Assembly: GCA_028532985.1 (NCBI GenBank)
Contig: JANCIK010000001.1
Location: 3,720,001 to 3,784,000 of the forward strand
From: Stropharia rugosoannulata
Taxonomy: Eukaryota; Basidiomycota; Agaricomycetes; Agaricales; Strophariaceae
DNA length: 64,000 bases
Direction: 5' to 3'
The translations under genes were made by a program, and so were the position numbers. The notes under the pieces were generated by a model. It ran no database searches, had not been told where the DNA came from, and saw nothing but the letters and a program-made list of their open reading frames with translations. Below are positions 24,843 to 36,920 of the stretch, in pieces (position 1 is the first letter of the stretch; the number at the start of each line of letters is the position of its first letter).

Positions 24843-26322
24843 ATGAGATGGGTTGCTATGATCATTAAATAATCTTTTTCCAGTAGTGTGGAGGAATAAA
24901 TGATTGCGGGCATACAACCACACGAGACCAGAACGAGTCCAGTGATCCTTTGCCGCTTGAGATGTGACAAGACATGACATACGGTTTGTAAAGTCCACTG
25001 AGCAATAGGCACACGGCCAAAATGTATCAAGGAACTGGGGAGGGGATTTGATTGTGGAACAAGTCTGTGCAATGATGAAAAGTACTTTGCGAACTCGCCA
25101 TAGCCCATTAATAAATTGTCTTTCGGCAGAAGAAACTAGCACAGCAATAGCGATCGTTGAATGCTGAAATATACCAACGCACCATCGGTATGCTTGAATA
25201 GGAAGTAAGATAACCACCATCAATAGAAGGGAGAAGAACATCGACACTAATCTTGATGACGTTGCGAGATGGTGGAACGCTGCGGCTTGAGGAGACATAA
25301 ACGGACATTCTGTTGGCAATTTTCTTCCTCCGTCATAGATGAGATATGGGCTATTCAGAAGGAGAGATTGGAGAGTTGGAAAAAGAGTTGTCACAAGCAG
25401 GAAGACCAGTGTTATGCCAACGAGTACAGCAATTGGGATAACCACAGAGTGGTCAATACTCCGTAGAAAACTGATGAGACCGATGAAGAATGTGACAAGC
25501 GCCAGTTGAATAAGAATAGGCAATGTCGCGAAGAGCTCTGGGACCATCCAACGTTCAAAAGATTCCATTCGCATATTGATCAGCGCTAATTTTTGCTCTG
25601 GTGACAGTGTGTTTGGATAGGATTCATGGACAGTTAACCACTGAAGGCTAACAATACCGAACAGTGCTGTGGATAAGCTGAGAACAAGGCTGACGAAGAA
25701 TAACACATTGAAACTGAAAGCGGCTTCGGGTGCGGAGAAGTTGAGTTGATACGGGTCTTTGGCGAGAATGGGCATAAATTCATTTGTCGAGTTGTGCTGT
25801 CCATCTCCCGCTTGAGCCGCAGCAGCGATGACTGACAACAAATTAATCACAGTGTTGTTTGGGTCCGGGGATAGCGTCTTGTACGCCTCGATAATAAACG
25901 CTGTCACGACCGCAGAGAGCAAACCGGCCTGTCATTCATTAGCCTTGCTCAACAACGACTCTAAGGAAGCGGCAACCAACAAAGATCAGCAAATAGTTGA
26001 CTTCATCTCTCCATGCGTTACACTGAGCCTGATCCTGCTCGCGAAGGTGTTTGAAGAGGATCTCTAAGCCATCCCCCTCCACTTTAGGTAGTTTAAAATG
26101 GTACGGATTCCCGCATTTCCATTGACGTGGCGCTTCTGCATCGTGTTCCTGTTTCAAGTTCCTAAGTAAATAAACCATGAGTACGAGTATGTCGAGACTT
26201 ACAGCCAACGGAGGAATAGCTGGTCCCGCAGTGTTAATGTTAGTCATTATGAGATCACAAACAAGATTGGCGCAAAGGAGCGGACGAAAGGTACTAGAGA
26301 TGGTGTGCAAGGGATTGATCAT

Positions 26323-28950
26323 TGATATACTTTAATATGTCACTTGGCTGTCACTATCCCCGCTACCTTTAGGTATGTAGTAGGCTTTAGGCTGTTTTAG
26401 GGGAGCAATTTTTGAAATTTGGCAGAAGATCACATTCTTGCCTTTTATATCCTTTTCCCCCACAGTCACGTATTCTTGATGTTTCACTTTCACCCCCATC
26501 GACCTCTCTCCTAAACGACCGTCTACTCGGGGAAGTCTATTTACACTGAAGTCCTCCAGAGCCGTCTTTCTTGCTTATTTCGCCAATATTTCGCACGTCT
26601 TCACTTGTGTCGTCTCTTTCGCTTCGTTCTTGGTATTGTCGACACTTATTCTGTCAACCCATTGTAGCTGCCTACAAACTGCCTATGTATTTCTCAATTG
26701 TGAGTATAGACAGCGCCGCTGATTCTATCACTGGTATACCCTCCCCCAGACGCTTTTAGGGCTGCCTGCCAGCCTCTGTAAGGTACGCTATTTGCGTGCG
26801 CGCAGAAAAGATCCATTTGGTATAGGTCAATCGAAGAAATATCTTTGGGTATCGGGCATCATGGCAAGAATATTCTGGAGAGAACTCGGTTGGTCCTCAG
26901 GAGTTAGGAGAAGTTCTATATTTTATTTATATATACATGCTTTCACAGTATAAAAGGACTCCGTGTACATGTAGCTAGGCAGTTAATTTACGACCCACCT
27001 TCGTTTTACCATCCACAGCTCAGTTGCAATAAGTCTATAGAGCCTTACCTCGTCAAATTCACTCTACATTAGTCGATCATTTATTCTCTTATTTCTCTGC
27101 CTTGAACTACCCTCAAGACGACCCCACCAGTCGTCACTCGTACCCACACACATAATCAATCTTACACCTCAATTTTTTGGTGAAGACTTTAAGGAAAGAT
27201 CAACCGAACACGACACTTCATCTTGTTCGGAGTGTGCAGTGCGTTTTCAATATACGGATACTGCTTAGTGAAAAAATAAGTTTCTTATCTCAATCTGCAT
27301 TTACTCAAATGAAATAGTATGCCACAAAAATCCTAACACTGGTCCCTTATCTTTTGAAAAAGATCACTACTGATATGTAAAGAATGCTATTCATTGCTTA
27401 GCACATCTAAACTACTGCCGCTATTGCTTTCCAACTCTATGTATACTGTGCAGGCTTAACAAGAGCTTAAGAGTGCTCTCATTCTGCCTTCCATTCTCCC
27501 TGATTATGTCGGAGGAGATCTCAGCTGCCGCTTCGAACATGCCATACTTGCATACCCGACATGTAAGTGAGGCATTGGTCTGATATCACCTCGAAAATAA
27601 GAGTGTAGAAAATGTACTTACACCATACACAGCCGTCCTATGTACGTACGTGCGTGTACGTTCAACTTTAGGGCTACCCTCGCCTCACGCAGCACTTCGT
27701 CTCCTTTAAACGTATTAAGTTCTACTACGTAGTTCATAAAATGGATGTGGTAGCGGGCCTTGCCGTTGCCAACCGGCCCTCCCTCCAATTGAAATTCGAC
27801 TATTCCAAGACAGACAAAGTCGAAAGCACGGAAAATGGTTCCTTGTGCTTCAAGTTGTGCGTGAGATTTTGTGAGTCCCGGATTATCATACGTAACTCGT
27901 TTATAGTCAGAGCAATTGGGTCGATTATTCAATTCTGTCCTTGCCACAGCCCGTGCAGCCCGCCGCCAACCAAGCCTTGATATGTTGTACATATCTTAAA
28001 TAGGCCATTCTATCATGTGAGGAATTTATGATATTTAACTGATGTCGATGAAGTCCTAAACAAAAGTTACTTGTGTGCCAGCGTCGACGTGAAAATGTCA
28101 AACAATGCCAAAGGGCTCCACAAAGTGGTCGGTTAAGTTCGTAGGCCGTAATACTGGTAGCGAGCAGTTCGAGAAGTGTACATAGTTCATAGTGACAGCT
28201 CAAACGCCGTCAGATCCGCAGACGCCGAAGAGTACAGCAGCATGGGCCAGCATGCTACTACATACTTGGCACGCGCTCACGTAGAAATGCGATATCATTG
28301 CTTTATATTGCCGCACTACATCAACATTATGCATTACATACTGTCCAAGTCAGGTAAATAGGATCTACATAGTTCAACGACTTTGGCCTCAACATTGGGT
28401 AACAGTATGTACAATATGTAGGTAACCCGAGCTTTACATACATACCCAGGCAGTCATGCCATAATCTTAAATCACGCCGTATGGCCTAGCCAGCCAACCG
28501 GAGAAAATATGGAGCCTGGGATCAGAGAGGTTGTGTGCTCGGCGGTACATACCGACTGTCGACTCTTATGTGTCACATATAGGTTTCAATAATAATACCT
28601 CTTAACAAGTGTTTTTCCTCTTTATGGGAATATTTGCATGCGTACCCAGAGACATAGGAGGACATAGTACGCTATATTGCTCATGATTGCAGCTCATTGC
28701 ATACCAGTTCACAAAGGCAGGAACAACATCCTAAGATCTACCCGTATGATGACCGGTTGAACGTTGAACATAATAGCATGTCACGATGCCAGACAGGCGC
28801 GGTGCACTGACAAGAATACGTCTACGATATCTAGGGTGACGGGTTGGGCGGCTGTGGCTAGAAACGTAAGAAGGGGATGAGATGCTCATTTGCTGCATAA
28901 CATCTCGTTAGATGGTGTTATGGATGTCCACCTGGCTTTGGAAAATGAGG
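26323..28950. other. intergenic, no supported gene
   Basis: About 2.6 kb. A TATAAAAG-like box near 26950 is followed by a pyrimidine-rich leader-like stretch but no recognisable coding exon. The frame 27618-27992 (-, 124 aa) has no domain or signal peptide. It may hold decayed coding DNA. Confidence 0.45.
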
Positions 28951-28957
28951 TATAAAA
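28951..28957 (+). promoter_or_regulatory. TATA box of the His-rich secreted protein gene
   Basis: TATAAAA lies 95 bp before ATG 29046. Confidence 0.55.
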
Positions 28958-29045
28958 TCGACCTTGACAGAATAAAAAGCCTCAGCAGCGCTCCAACCCA
29001 CTCACAGGTCCAATCCGTCCTATCTTCGCTGGTCGAGATATCAAA

Positions 29046-29632
29046 ATGCGCCTCTTCACTGCCTTCATCACTCTTGCTGCTGCTATTCTCTGCACTGGCG
29101 TTATGGCGCAATCTCAACCTGTCAGACTCAATGCCCGTAGTATTGAGAGAATGAATGCGGCTTCGAGCATGATTAGCGTAAATATTTTACCATAATTGAC
29201 CTCAAGACTTTCACTGAGTCGCACTCATAATTGCCACAGCGAAGAAGCTTCATCCCTTCTGACCGCAGTTTCCTTCAGAAGCGCGCTGACGACCACCACG
29301 CCGCGGCGGCCAGCCAGAGCCATGCAGCAGCGATGGCCCATCATAATGCAGCAACCCTACATAATAATGCAGCAACAGCTTGGGACGGCATTGCTGCTGA
29401 GCATGCAAGGCTCGGTCATGCTGGCTCATACGCCCAGGCAGCGACAACCGCAGATAGTCACCGTCAACATGTGGAGACGCACAATCGAGCAATTATCTAC
29501 CACAATGGTAACGCAGCAACCCCTGCTGGACTTACGCACGAGCATCTGGATCATGCAACCGAGTCTGTACAGCTTGCGCATCTTTCGGCGGGTCATGCTC
29601 AGCAATCTATCAACCACGCGCATGGCGTCTAA
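29046..29632 (+). CDS. small secreted His/Ala-rich protein with Kex2-type site
   Basis: Two exons, 29046-29177 and 29240-29632; 174 residues. Residues 1-22 form a signal peptide (MRLFTAFITLAAAILCTGVM). A propeptide-like segment ends at LQKR (about residue 60), a dibasic Kex2-type cleavage site. The predicted mature part starts ADDHHAAAA and is about 115 residues, very rich in His and Ala (about twenty His; phrases such as AMAHHNAATLHNNAATAW and SAGHAQQSINHAHGV), with no cysteine. The periodic His/Ala/Asn pattern suggests a long amphipathic helix that could bind metal ions; that is inference. Effector, metallophore-like protein or wall component are all possible. Several other frames are open here because the sequence is repetitive; the signal peptide and splice choose this one. 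Confidence 0.82.
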
Positions 29633-31128
29633 TGACGGAGGAAGGGTAGATAATCACCACACACATCATTATGCTTCATTATTTCGAATACTCAGCGCAT
29701 TATGTCGTAGGGTTACTTTTATGTAATAAAGTAGTAGTGGTGTGGGAATTTACTTTTGATGAGGCACTAATGCAAATGCTGTCTTGGCTCGGCGGGGCCC
29801 GCGCTGGCGTTACTTTAAAATTGCACTCTGCTTGCTTGCATTACCAGCTATTACCAGGCTCCAGCAGATGCAGTACTAATTCCGGGTGATATATGCCCAA
29901 AATAATCCAAAAGCTGATTTTTAAACAAATTATGAGTAGTAGTAAAAACTAGCTCAATAATGCCGCTCTCCGAGTCAAGCCACGCGGATCTCAGGCGCGC
30001 CCCGGTGCGCAACCGTGCATGGTGCAGTAGCGTACAGGAAAGGTGCGGTGTATGTGGCACTCAGAGACAATCTCTAGCGCTGCAGGAACCTTGCCGGAAC
30101 CGATGCACAGGTTCGTTGTTGGGATGATCCCGTAGCTCATCTAAGCGCGCTAGATTGACGCCCGAGGCGCGCAACCGGTGGGTATACTTATAGACAATAT
30201 CCAATATCTCGATTCTCGATACTAGACAAGCCGTTTGGCTGGCTGGTTGGACCGTCGGCAACCTCTCGGCCAGCATAATCCGCCATCAATCGCATCGTAA
30301 ACATTATTCGTAGAGCGCACGGTTCCGTCCGTTCTAAGTACCATGCATTATTTGCGCATTTACTCACGCCCTCGCCATGATAGCAAGGCGGGTCCTTTAA
30401 TTCAGATTGCCAGCATGTGACAAGTTGCATTATTTAGGGCCCTCTAATCCGGCTCCATACTTCGTAATCTATGCCCGCTGCATTGTTTTTATTATAAGCT
30501 TTGTGCGTATAAAATTGGTTCAAATGGAGTGACGCTACTATGTATACCCTAACATAAAACTGTGTAGAACAGTTCATAAGACGATACTGAGTCAACAGTA
30601 TCATTGTTTTGTAATGGATAGAGGAGGGGTACTTACTTACATGGAAGATTATTGTTTAATACATCTTACAATAGATAAACACTGTGCATCTGCGCAGTGC
30701 ACTATAATGGCACTTCGACTCGATAAGTCAAGTAAACCTTACGAGGGGGCGTACCCATCATGGAGAGGGTGCACGTGGGAACCATGGCGCAAATAACGCA
30801 CCATGATACACGGACTTGAATGTAGGTGCGCTGATATCGATCAAGGATGTATCCTTCCAGAACACGAATCACTTGCGGGAACCCCGGTCTCTTGTACTTT
30901 TTTTCTAATTATATCGTTTCGCCGTATTCCGCTCTTGCGGCACCACAAGGGCCCTTTCGCAACGGTACATTAAGTTGTTGATCTGTCCTATACAGGATAT
31001 TGGAGGAGGTGAATAGTATTCTAAGGACTTGTCATATGATAGTCTGCGCAGACCATAAGCGGCACTATCACCCTGATTATAGGCTTGCGGTACACATTTA
31101 GAGAATAAGTTTACTCTCACAGGACTAG
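29633..31128. other. intergenic, no supported gene
   Basis: Short frames only (for example 30061-30276 - and 30614-30796 +), without domains, signal peptides or splice partners. Confidence 0.5.
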
Positions 31129-31135
31129 TATAAAG
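31129..31135 (+). promoter_or_regulatory. TATA box of the PAN-like secreted protein gene
   Basis: TATAAAG lies 75 bp before ATG 31204. Confidence 0.55.
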
Positions 31136-31203
31136 GCAGCGTTTCTTGGACATACTTTTCTCTATCCCAAACAACTCGAACTTGGTTTCTCATAGCATCA
31201 ACA

Positions 31204-31762
31204 ATGTCCCGTACTCTCTTCCAGACTCTCCTCCCGCTTTTCGCTCTCTGTGCCATCGCGGCACCTGTGTCCGCGGTCCAATACGCTGTCTACCCTGGCG
31301 TGGACATGGTCGGCTCAGACGTATGTCATTGAAACCCTCCACAAATTGTTTAATTTAAATAACCATGCTCGTACAGATGGCCATTGTCGACGGTGGCAAT
31401 GAGGTTGCTTGTCTTCAAGCATGCAGCACGAGCATTGGTAAGATTTTTCATTTTATACCCGCGTAGGTACTATAGACAAGGTACTTATGTTTCTTTTCTA
31501 AATTCAGGCTTTGGCTGCGTCGGCTACGTGTACGACCCGTACGGCCAGGCCGACTCTGGCACGCCCAGGTGCTTCCTCAAGAGCGCCATCACGCAATCGA
31601 CGATCCAAATAGCTGATTCTGCGCAGCCCGCGACGTTTGCCCAGCTCGGCGCATGCGGACAGTAAGTTGAATTCAATGAATTTACAGTTGTATAGGTCCT
31701 GACTTTGTCTGTCTGTCAGGGTTACCACTCCCAGCCCGGCTTGCTACGCGGTTAACTTGTAA
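31204..31762 (+). CDS. small secreted Cys-rich protein, PAN/apple-like
   Basis: Four exons: 31204-31320, 31377-31437, 31508-31661 and 31720-31762; 124 residues. The signal peptide is about residues 1-24 (MSRTLFQTLLPLFALCAIAA). The mature part begins VQYAVYPGVD and has six cysteines: EVACLQACSTS, GCVGYVYD, CFLKSAI, LGACGQ and SPACYAV. The CLQAC...GCVGYVY...CFLK spacing resembles PAN/apple folds, which bind proteins or sugars outside the cell; that call is by pattern only. The final short exon adds the last cysteine and is phase-correct. It lies in a repeat-rich region with no co-oriented neighbour within 2.8 kb, and may be an effector-like protein. Confidence 0.85.
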
Positions 31763-32156
31763 AATAATAGTCGACCAAGCCCAGTTAGTTTGCAAGGCCT
31801 TGAGACTACGTTTAATGTAGTCACGGGCCGCGTGTTTGTAAACTTTAAATACGATTTGATTATGTGTGCTGTGACCAAGGTCAATAGTCTTGACGGAGCA
31901 GTCCCCCGTAATCGCGCGAGCCTCAAAAAAAAAAACCTTGCGGGCAAAGAAGTTACTGAACTTTGACACGGGGCGTGTCTGGAGGTATAAAGCATGGGGA
32001 CGACGGTGAGAAAAGTAACTTGCCAAGTTAATAAGTCTTGACTGCTTCAACTGCAAGGCCCAAAGCAGAGAGAGGAGATCCGGAGAGCGAGAACTTTGCC
32101 TCGGATCTGCCCAAAGAAAGCAAGAGAGAGAGACCACGAAACCGGTAAACACTAGT

Positions 32157-32310
32157 TTCGTGGGGTTGCGGGGGGCGCTGGCCACTGTGGCGGACTCGGA
32201 GGGCGTGCCAATGCGTGGGAAACGGCCCGCGGCGGCTGCCGATTGGAGGGATCGAGCGCGCAACCACGGGTGACCAGCGCGTCTGAAAGCCGATGGCACG
32301 CAAACCTGGC
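32157..32310. repeat. GC-rich dispersed repeat, copy 1
   Basis: Shares phrases with 43985-44140: AAACGGCC.GCGGCGGC, TCGGAGGGATCG-like and ACCAGCGCGTCTG-like, in the same order and orientation. The copies are diverged. Confidence 0.6.
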
Positions 32311-32478
32311 TGACTCCCCATATTTGTTTCCGGTACTGTCAGTCGTGCAAGTGTACACTTTGCATATGCATTCGACTGCGCGTTTGACCTCATTCAACAC
32401 AAATTGTGCATGGCCTTGCTGAAAGCTAAGGTTCTTGCCCCTGCTTGTCCGTGTTCCCCCCTTGCATACACGACCAAG

Positions 32479-32600
32479 CAATCTCAAGTCTCCCCGTTCA
32501 AATGTTGGTCGGTTTGCCTCTGCTTGTAGTCCCTTCTTATCCTCACACGTCTAAACAATCTCAAGTCCCCCCGTTCAAATGTTGGTCGGTTTTGCATTGT
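32479..32600 (+). repeat. 77-bp tandem duplication
   Basis: CAATCTCAAGTC starts at 32479 and again at 32556. The following CCCCGTTCAAATGTTGGTCGG is also repeated, giving about 1.6 units. Confidence 0.75.
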
Positions 32601-33129
32601 TTGTCTCACCCATCTCTTCCTTATACTAAAACAAATACTATCAGGCCATTTTTGTTTATATTCTAACTGCGCTTGTTACTATACACTTTTTACTTTGCCT
32701 ATGTCTCCTCTATTTACGTGGAAATAACATTACGTTTATATTTTCTCCTTAATTAAATAAAAAACCCAGCAAGGCCCAATCGCTGAAAGTGATACTTTAT
32801 TTATATAACAGTCAAGTAATGTTAACTTATGCATGCCTAAAGTGTGCATTAAAGTGTACATGGGTGGTCGGTGTCTGAGGCTGCCAAGCGATTACGGCTC
32901 GCAATGCCGGGTGTACTTGGCAAGAGCTTTACGGTGTACTTGGCAGCTCGACCGTCTTGGTTTCCATACCTGAGCGCATGAAGACCAGGGGGACGCGTGC
33001 CAAAGCCGCGTGCCCGCCTGGCCGCACCACAAATTGAAAGAACAGAAAAGGAGAGGGTGGACGGGTGAAAAAGACGAGGCGCTCACGAACAAATATAACT
33101 AAACTGCGTGGCAGCAGTGAGCACACTGT

Positions 33130-33450
33130 GTGGCAGTGAATGTGCGCGAGACAGGTGACGGCGGGGCGTGTGGAATGCAAGCGGCCGGGGGAATGGCACG
33201 GGACAAGCGACAAGAGACACGGATGGCGGGCACAGCGGGTGTGTGTAGCCTGCAGGAGAACAGAAGTGTGTGGTATGCATTCGACGAGTTCAGAGGGAGG
33301 GTTGTACGTTAAAGCGAGTTATGCGCTGGGCTGCAGACGACGGGGGCACGGGCACGCACGGCGCATAGTCTAGAAGGGCGGGCAGTGCGGCAGGGGATAG
33401 GGACGGGAGGGTTAGGGCAGGGAGGTGCACATAGGCCACTTGTGCAGTGG
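33130..33450. repeat. purine-rich dispersed block
   Basis: Shares CAGAAGTGTGTGG.ATGCAT.CGA with 35883-35910 and has a similar G/A-rich composition. Similar blocks, or their pyrimidine-rich complements, lie near 39480-39910, 42040-42500, 53880-54320 and 56420-56600. Family membership beyond the 33.2/35.9-kb pair is by impression. Confidence 0.4.
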
Positions 33451-33539
33451 GTTGCGTGTGGGAGAAATTTCTTTAATTGGGCGCTGGGCACACGTTTACA
33501 ATAGCTGGTTCTAAGTACACTTTATTCGTTTATAAAACG

Positions 33540-34395
33540 TGCAAGAACATGTGTTACACCCCGGTGGATTGGCTGTACCCCGTCACTTAAGAACCTATTT
33601 GTTCACGGCAAAACTTTCATTTCCTTGGGCGCGGCTCGTCACACGTTTTCTACCTTCAGTATACGAATTTATACATTGCTTACAGAAGACCATTACAGAC
33701 CAACGTGTGCTGTACCCCGGCGGATTGACTGGCTTCTGTCAATTGAAAACCTGTTTCCTCATGGGAGTGCGTATTGAAGCAATCGGCGCTTAGACGCATC
33801 ATGTGGCATGTTTATCATTGTCCCTGTGACTTTCTGAAATGAAAGCTAGACTGTTCTACTCAACAATGGTAATACCATAGACGATTCACCGGCAGCTTTA
33901 TGCGCTGCTTAATAATGGACGATATTGGAGTCTTCCCATGTCAGGTCTTCAACTTCCGGTCTCGTCAGGAAATATTCAAGCCAAGAATCAAAAACTTGAG
34001 TGAAGTAAAGCATTCGGGGGACGAGGCGTACGCCTCCTCTTGTAGAGCGTTTGATCTGTAGCTGTTCCTGACATGGCCTGGAATATTGGAGTCTTCCCAT
34101 GTCGCAGATATGTTTGGAGGAGTATGTTTTCCGCAGCATTATCCTCCCACGTTCGGGCGTCTATTTCTCAGAGGAAAGTCGCACGGTCAAAGATAATCAC
34201 GCCCCATGACGCATCCAAGCGCCGGTTGGTTCAATGTGCACTCCAATGCGCACATGGGCTCATGAATGGCAGAACCCAATCAACCCACCGGAATGTGTTC
34301 GCCGACTTCCAAACAAGTAAACAATTGTGTCAGGAGTGCAAATCATGAGAATCCTCTCCCTGTGAACCAATATATCCTTAATTGACGGGGTATGA
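33540..34395. repeat. two inverted copies of a dispersed repeat
   Basis: 33540-33840 is a diverged direct copy of 38550-38810 (TGTGTTACACC.CGGTGGATT..., GGCGCTTAGA.GC). 33835-34395 is the reverse complement of about 38575-38975. The two copies meet head to head near 33840. The second copy carries an extra 161-bp segment: ATATTGGAGTCTTCCCATGTC-like sequence begins at both 33922 and 34083. Confidence 0.75.
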
Positions 34396-34504
34396 AGGCG
34401 CTCGACGCTCGTACGTGAGAAGACTGTTGTGGAAAATATAGTCCAAACATAGACACTTCTTGCGACATAGATACATAAAATATTGTCAAATATCGATCGA
34501 GCAC

Positions 34505-34511
34505 TATAAAA
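34505..34511 (+). promoter_or_regulatory. TATA box of the 34575 gene
   Basis: TATAAAA lies 70 bp before ATG 34575. Confidence 0.55.
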
Positions 34512-34574
34512 GCCCGACTACTCTCTACGTATCTGTACCATTCAACTCAGTGGCCTCAGTAATACGCAGTTAAC

Positions 34575-35329
34575 ATGTCGCATACTATCCCAGTCGATCC
34601 ACCTAAGCGTTGGTACGTCGCGCCTGCGGACGCCGAGTCAGCCGTGGTCAAATCAGCGGATGGCGAAATCGAAGGCGCGGTGCTCATCGTCAACGTTGAC
34701 TACAAGAAGGCCTACGTCGAGTCTGACTCTGACACCCACAAGCACATCGAGCCCCCGTACACTATTGCCCCTGGCACCGAGGTACTTCGTTTCTTCGGCA
34801 GATACGACAAGAATTTCCAAGGGGACCGTGACGAAGGTGCGTCACACTTACTATTATCTTATGCCACTGCAAACTGATTAAGAGTACTGACTGAATGCAC
34901 TACACTTCAGATGATTTAAGTGATGGTATTCTCAAGTCGCGCATCGAGATAGAGAGACTAGCGGGCATGGCTTGCTACTTCACCGTCACAGACAACGATT
35001 ATGTGATCAACCACGTTACATACAAAGTCATGATCACATTCACTCCCGTAGACAAGTCCACGGAGAGAGAAGTAGATGGGGTTGTGGCCACCGTGAGTTT
35101 TCTAACTGAGGGACAGCCTCGCATGCCTTACTGAACCGTGATCTGCATTAATGTTTTGTAATAGTTCTACGGTGAGCAGACACATCATTTAACACGGTTC
35201 AAATACAAAATTCTAACTCTATTTCTTTGTTTAGGCAACCACAAACTTATTAACGGTACCGGCGAAGGGAAGTGGGAGTATGGTCGCAAGGCTGATGCTA
35301 AGGGACACAACACCGGCTCGGGAAAGTAA
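34575..35329 (+). CDS. small cytosolic-type protein, unknown family, with a 7-nt exon
   Basis: Four exons: 34575-34836, 34911-35092, 35165-35171 and 35235-35329; 181 residues. There is no signal peptide or membrane helix. Seen: alternating hydrophobic/polar strands typical of a beta-rich fold (GAVLIVNVDYKKAYVE, TEVLRFFGRYDK, VINHVTYKVMITFTPV), a conserved-looking FYGNHKLINGTGEGKWEYG near the end, and a Gly/Lys-rich tail. The third exon is seven bases (TTCTACG), placed by frame between GTGAGT...TAG and GTGAGC...TTTAG introns. A truncated copy at 38976-39216 keeps the same micro-exon with splice sites, and aligns through the last exon, which supports this model. I do not recognise the family. 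It sits 180 bp from a dispersed inverted repeat. Confidence 0.8.
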
Positions 35330-36920
35330 TTTTCGGAATCAGGGGGTCATATCACCTTGGTATATGAACCGTCTCATGTCCACGAACTTTGAATCCGTTA
35401 CAAGTGTACAAGTACTATGGGTTGTAGTGAATGAAGAATGTTTGTCATTACCGTTGAATATTCAAGAATGTAAAAATACCTTGTGCCCAAACAGTGAACC
35501 ACTCTGTTCCGATCTCATGCTCTCCATTTCTCCTGACGTGCAGCGCACATAGAAGATAGCACGTCCCTAGAAAATTGTACCGCAGATTAGAAAGACAGGA
35601 CATGCGCCAATGAATATCCACATGCATGACCGTGTTAGGACTGACTATATATAATATAGTCTGTCCTGGCTTCCCTGCGACCCTACGTCTATCGCCTGTG
35701 CGTCCCTGCACCCAAGCCATCGATCGATCTTGCCCCGCATGGTTCATTCAAGTGAGTGCAGGGATGGGGAAAGCGTGGGAATGTGCTTTTGCACGGGCTA
35801 GACAGAAGAGATCGGGCCCATACAGCATTGTCGCAATTTGGGGACACGGGACAATAATGTGTCTGGGTCTATGAAGGGGGTCAGAAGTGTGTGGCATGCA
35901 TGCGATGAGAGGGGTGTAGGTATGAGCGCGTGCAGAATCGCATGCGCGCGGGTGGCTACCGCGCTTCGCGCGCGGCACTTGGGGAGTGCTGATACAGAGG
36001 GAGGGTGTGGAGCGGACAAGAGTGCGGGAGGGGATAAGGAAGGGAGGGATCAAACACCAATGGAACGGAAACAGGGAAAATGAAGAGGGACTCAGGCGGC
36101 GAGGGTACTAACACCTGGCTCACGAGAGCCGAGAGGCAAGACTAGGGACGCAGGAACCGTGCGGGAATGTACATAAGTGGCGGTAGGCCCTGTAGTTAGA
36201 TGGGATTGTGCAGGTGTTGAGACTTGGAGCGCAGTTGTGACGGAATGGAAAGGCAACTCTCGGCGAGAGAGATCGTGTAAAGAAGGCGGGCGTAGGCAGA
36301 GCACAGTCCTCCCATGAATAAGCACCTTCCCAAGACTGAACAACGCCTCTGGTATGTTCTCCTGCCCTATATCACGCACACACGCCCTGTTAACCGTCCA
36401 AAATGTGTATTCCATGTCGACAGGAGTACCGTCATATTTCTACTTACGACGCGACTCACACACAGAGGCTCGCAGCTGGTTAATAATAATCACAATCACA
36501 ACACTATCCTGATTTGTAATTCACACGAAATACAAGTACAAGTACATATTTCTTTGAGATAAGGGGAGGTCACATGCAGTATGAGCATTTCAATTAGAGT
36601 TCATCAACGAGGCTTAGGTCTTCACTGCTCTGTAGTCATGCTATAAACGTGTTAGTATCAATCATACAACGCGCCTCAAGTTGCAAACTCACTATGCCAC
36701 GGAAACGCCAACAACGGTATCCTGTTTATCGTTATCCCCGCCGTCCTCAGCATGGACCTGTATCGAAAGCCTCTCATCATGACCTCACACCAATTCACAG
36801 ACTGTACAAGCTCACCATCGTGACTTTGATGCCATGTTTAGTAATCGATTTATTGGAACTATCCTTGTGCTCAATATCAAAGTCGTGCTAAATAATCGTA
36901 TATTGATTAGACTCGTAATA
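35330..36920. other. intergenic with repeat blocks
   Basis: No gene. Holds a hairpin at 35637-35667 and a purine-rich dispersed block at about 35760-36110 related to 33130-33450. Confidence 0.5.
35637..35667. repeat. 14-bp near-perfect hairpin
   Basis: AGGACTGACTATAT (35637-35650) pairs with ATATAGTCTGTCCT (35654-35667), 13 of 14 positions, with a 3-base loop. Confidence 0.65.

Larger units (their letters stand above)
22233..26322 (-). pseudogene. DUF6535 membrane protein, broken by a transposon and a nonsense codon
   Basis: Minus-strand exons: 26322-25981, 25928-22918 (with the element inside) and 22852-22233. The DUF6535 signature is clear: WRDEVNYLLIF, then after the 52-bp intron AGLLSAVVTAFIIEAYK, LSPDPNNT, and a pair of membrane helices (FNVLFFVSLVLSLSTALFG; SLQWLTVHE), then FERWMVPELFATLPILIQ and two more helices. 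The role of this Agaricomycete family is unknown. Lesion 1: a 1464-bp element sits between codons at 24843/23371; deleting it plus one 7-bp target copy rejoins the frame in phase (PSH then SLFDIL). Lesion 2: TAG at 22967-22969 lies in the same frame, which then stays open to a phase-correct donor at 22917. The start is uncertain; ATG 26247 is also possible. Confidence 0.85.
31763..33539. other. repeat-rich intergenic DNA
   Basis: No gene. Contains a GC-rich dispersed repeat (about 32157-32310), a 77-bp tandem duplication (about 32479-32600) and a purine-rich block (about 33130-33450). Long frames here arise from base composition. Confidence 0.55.
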
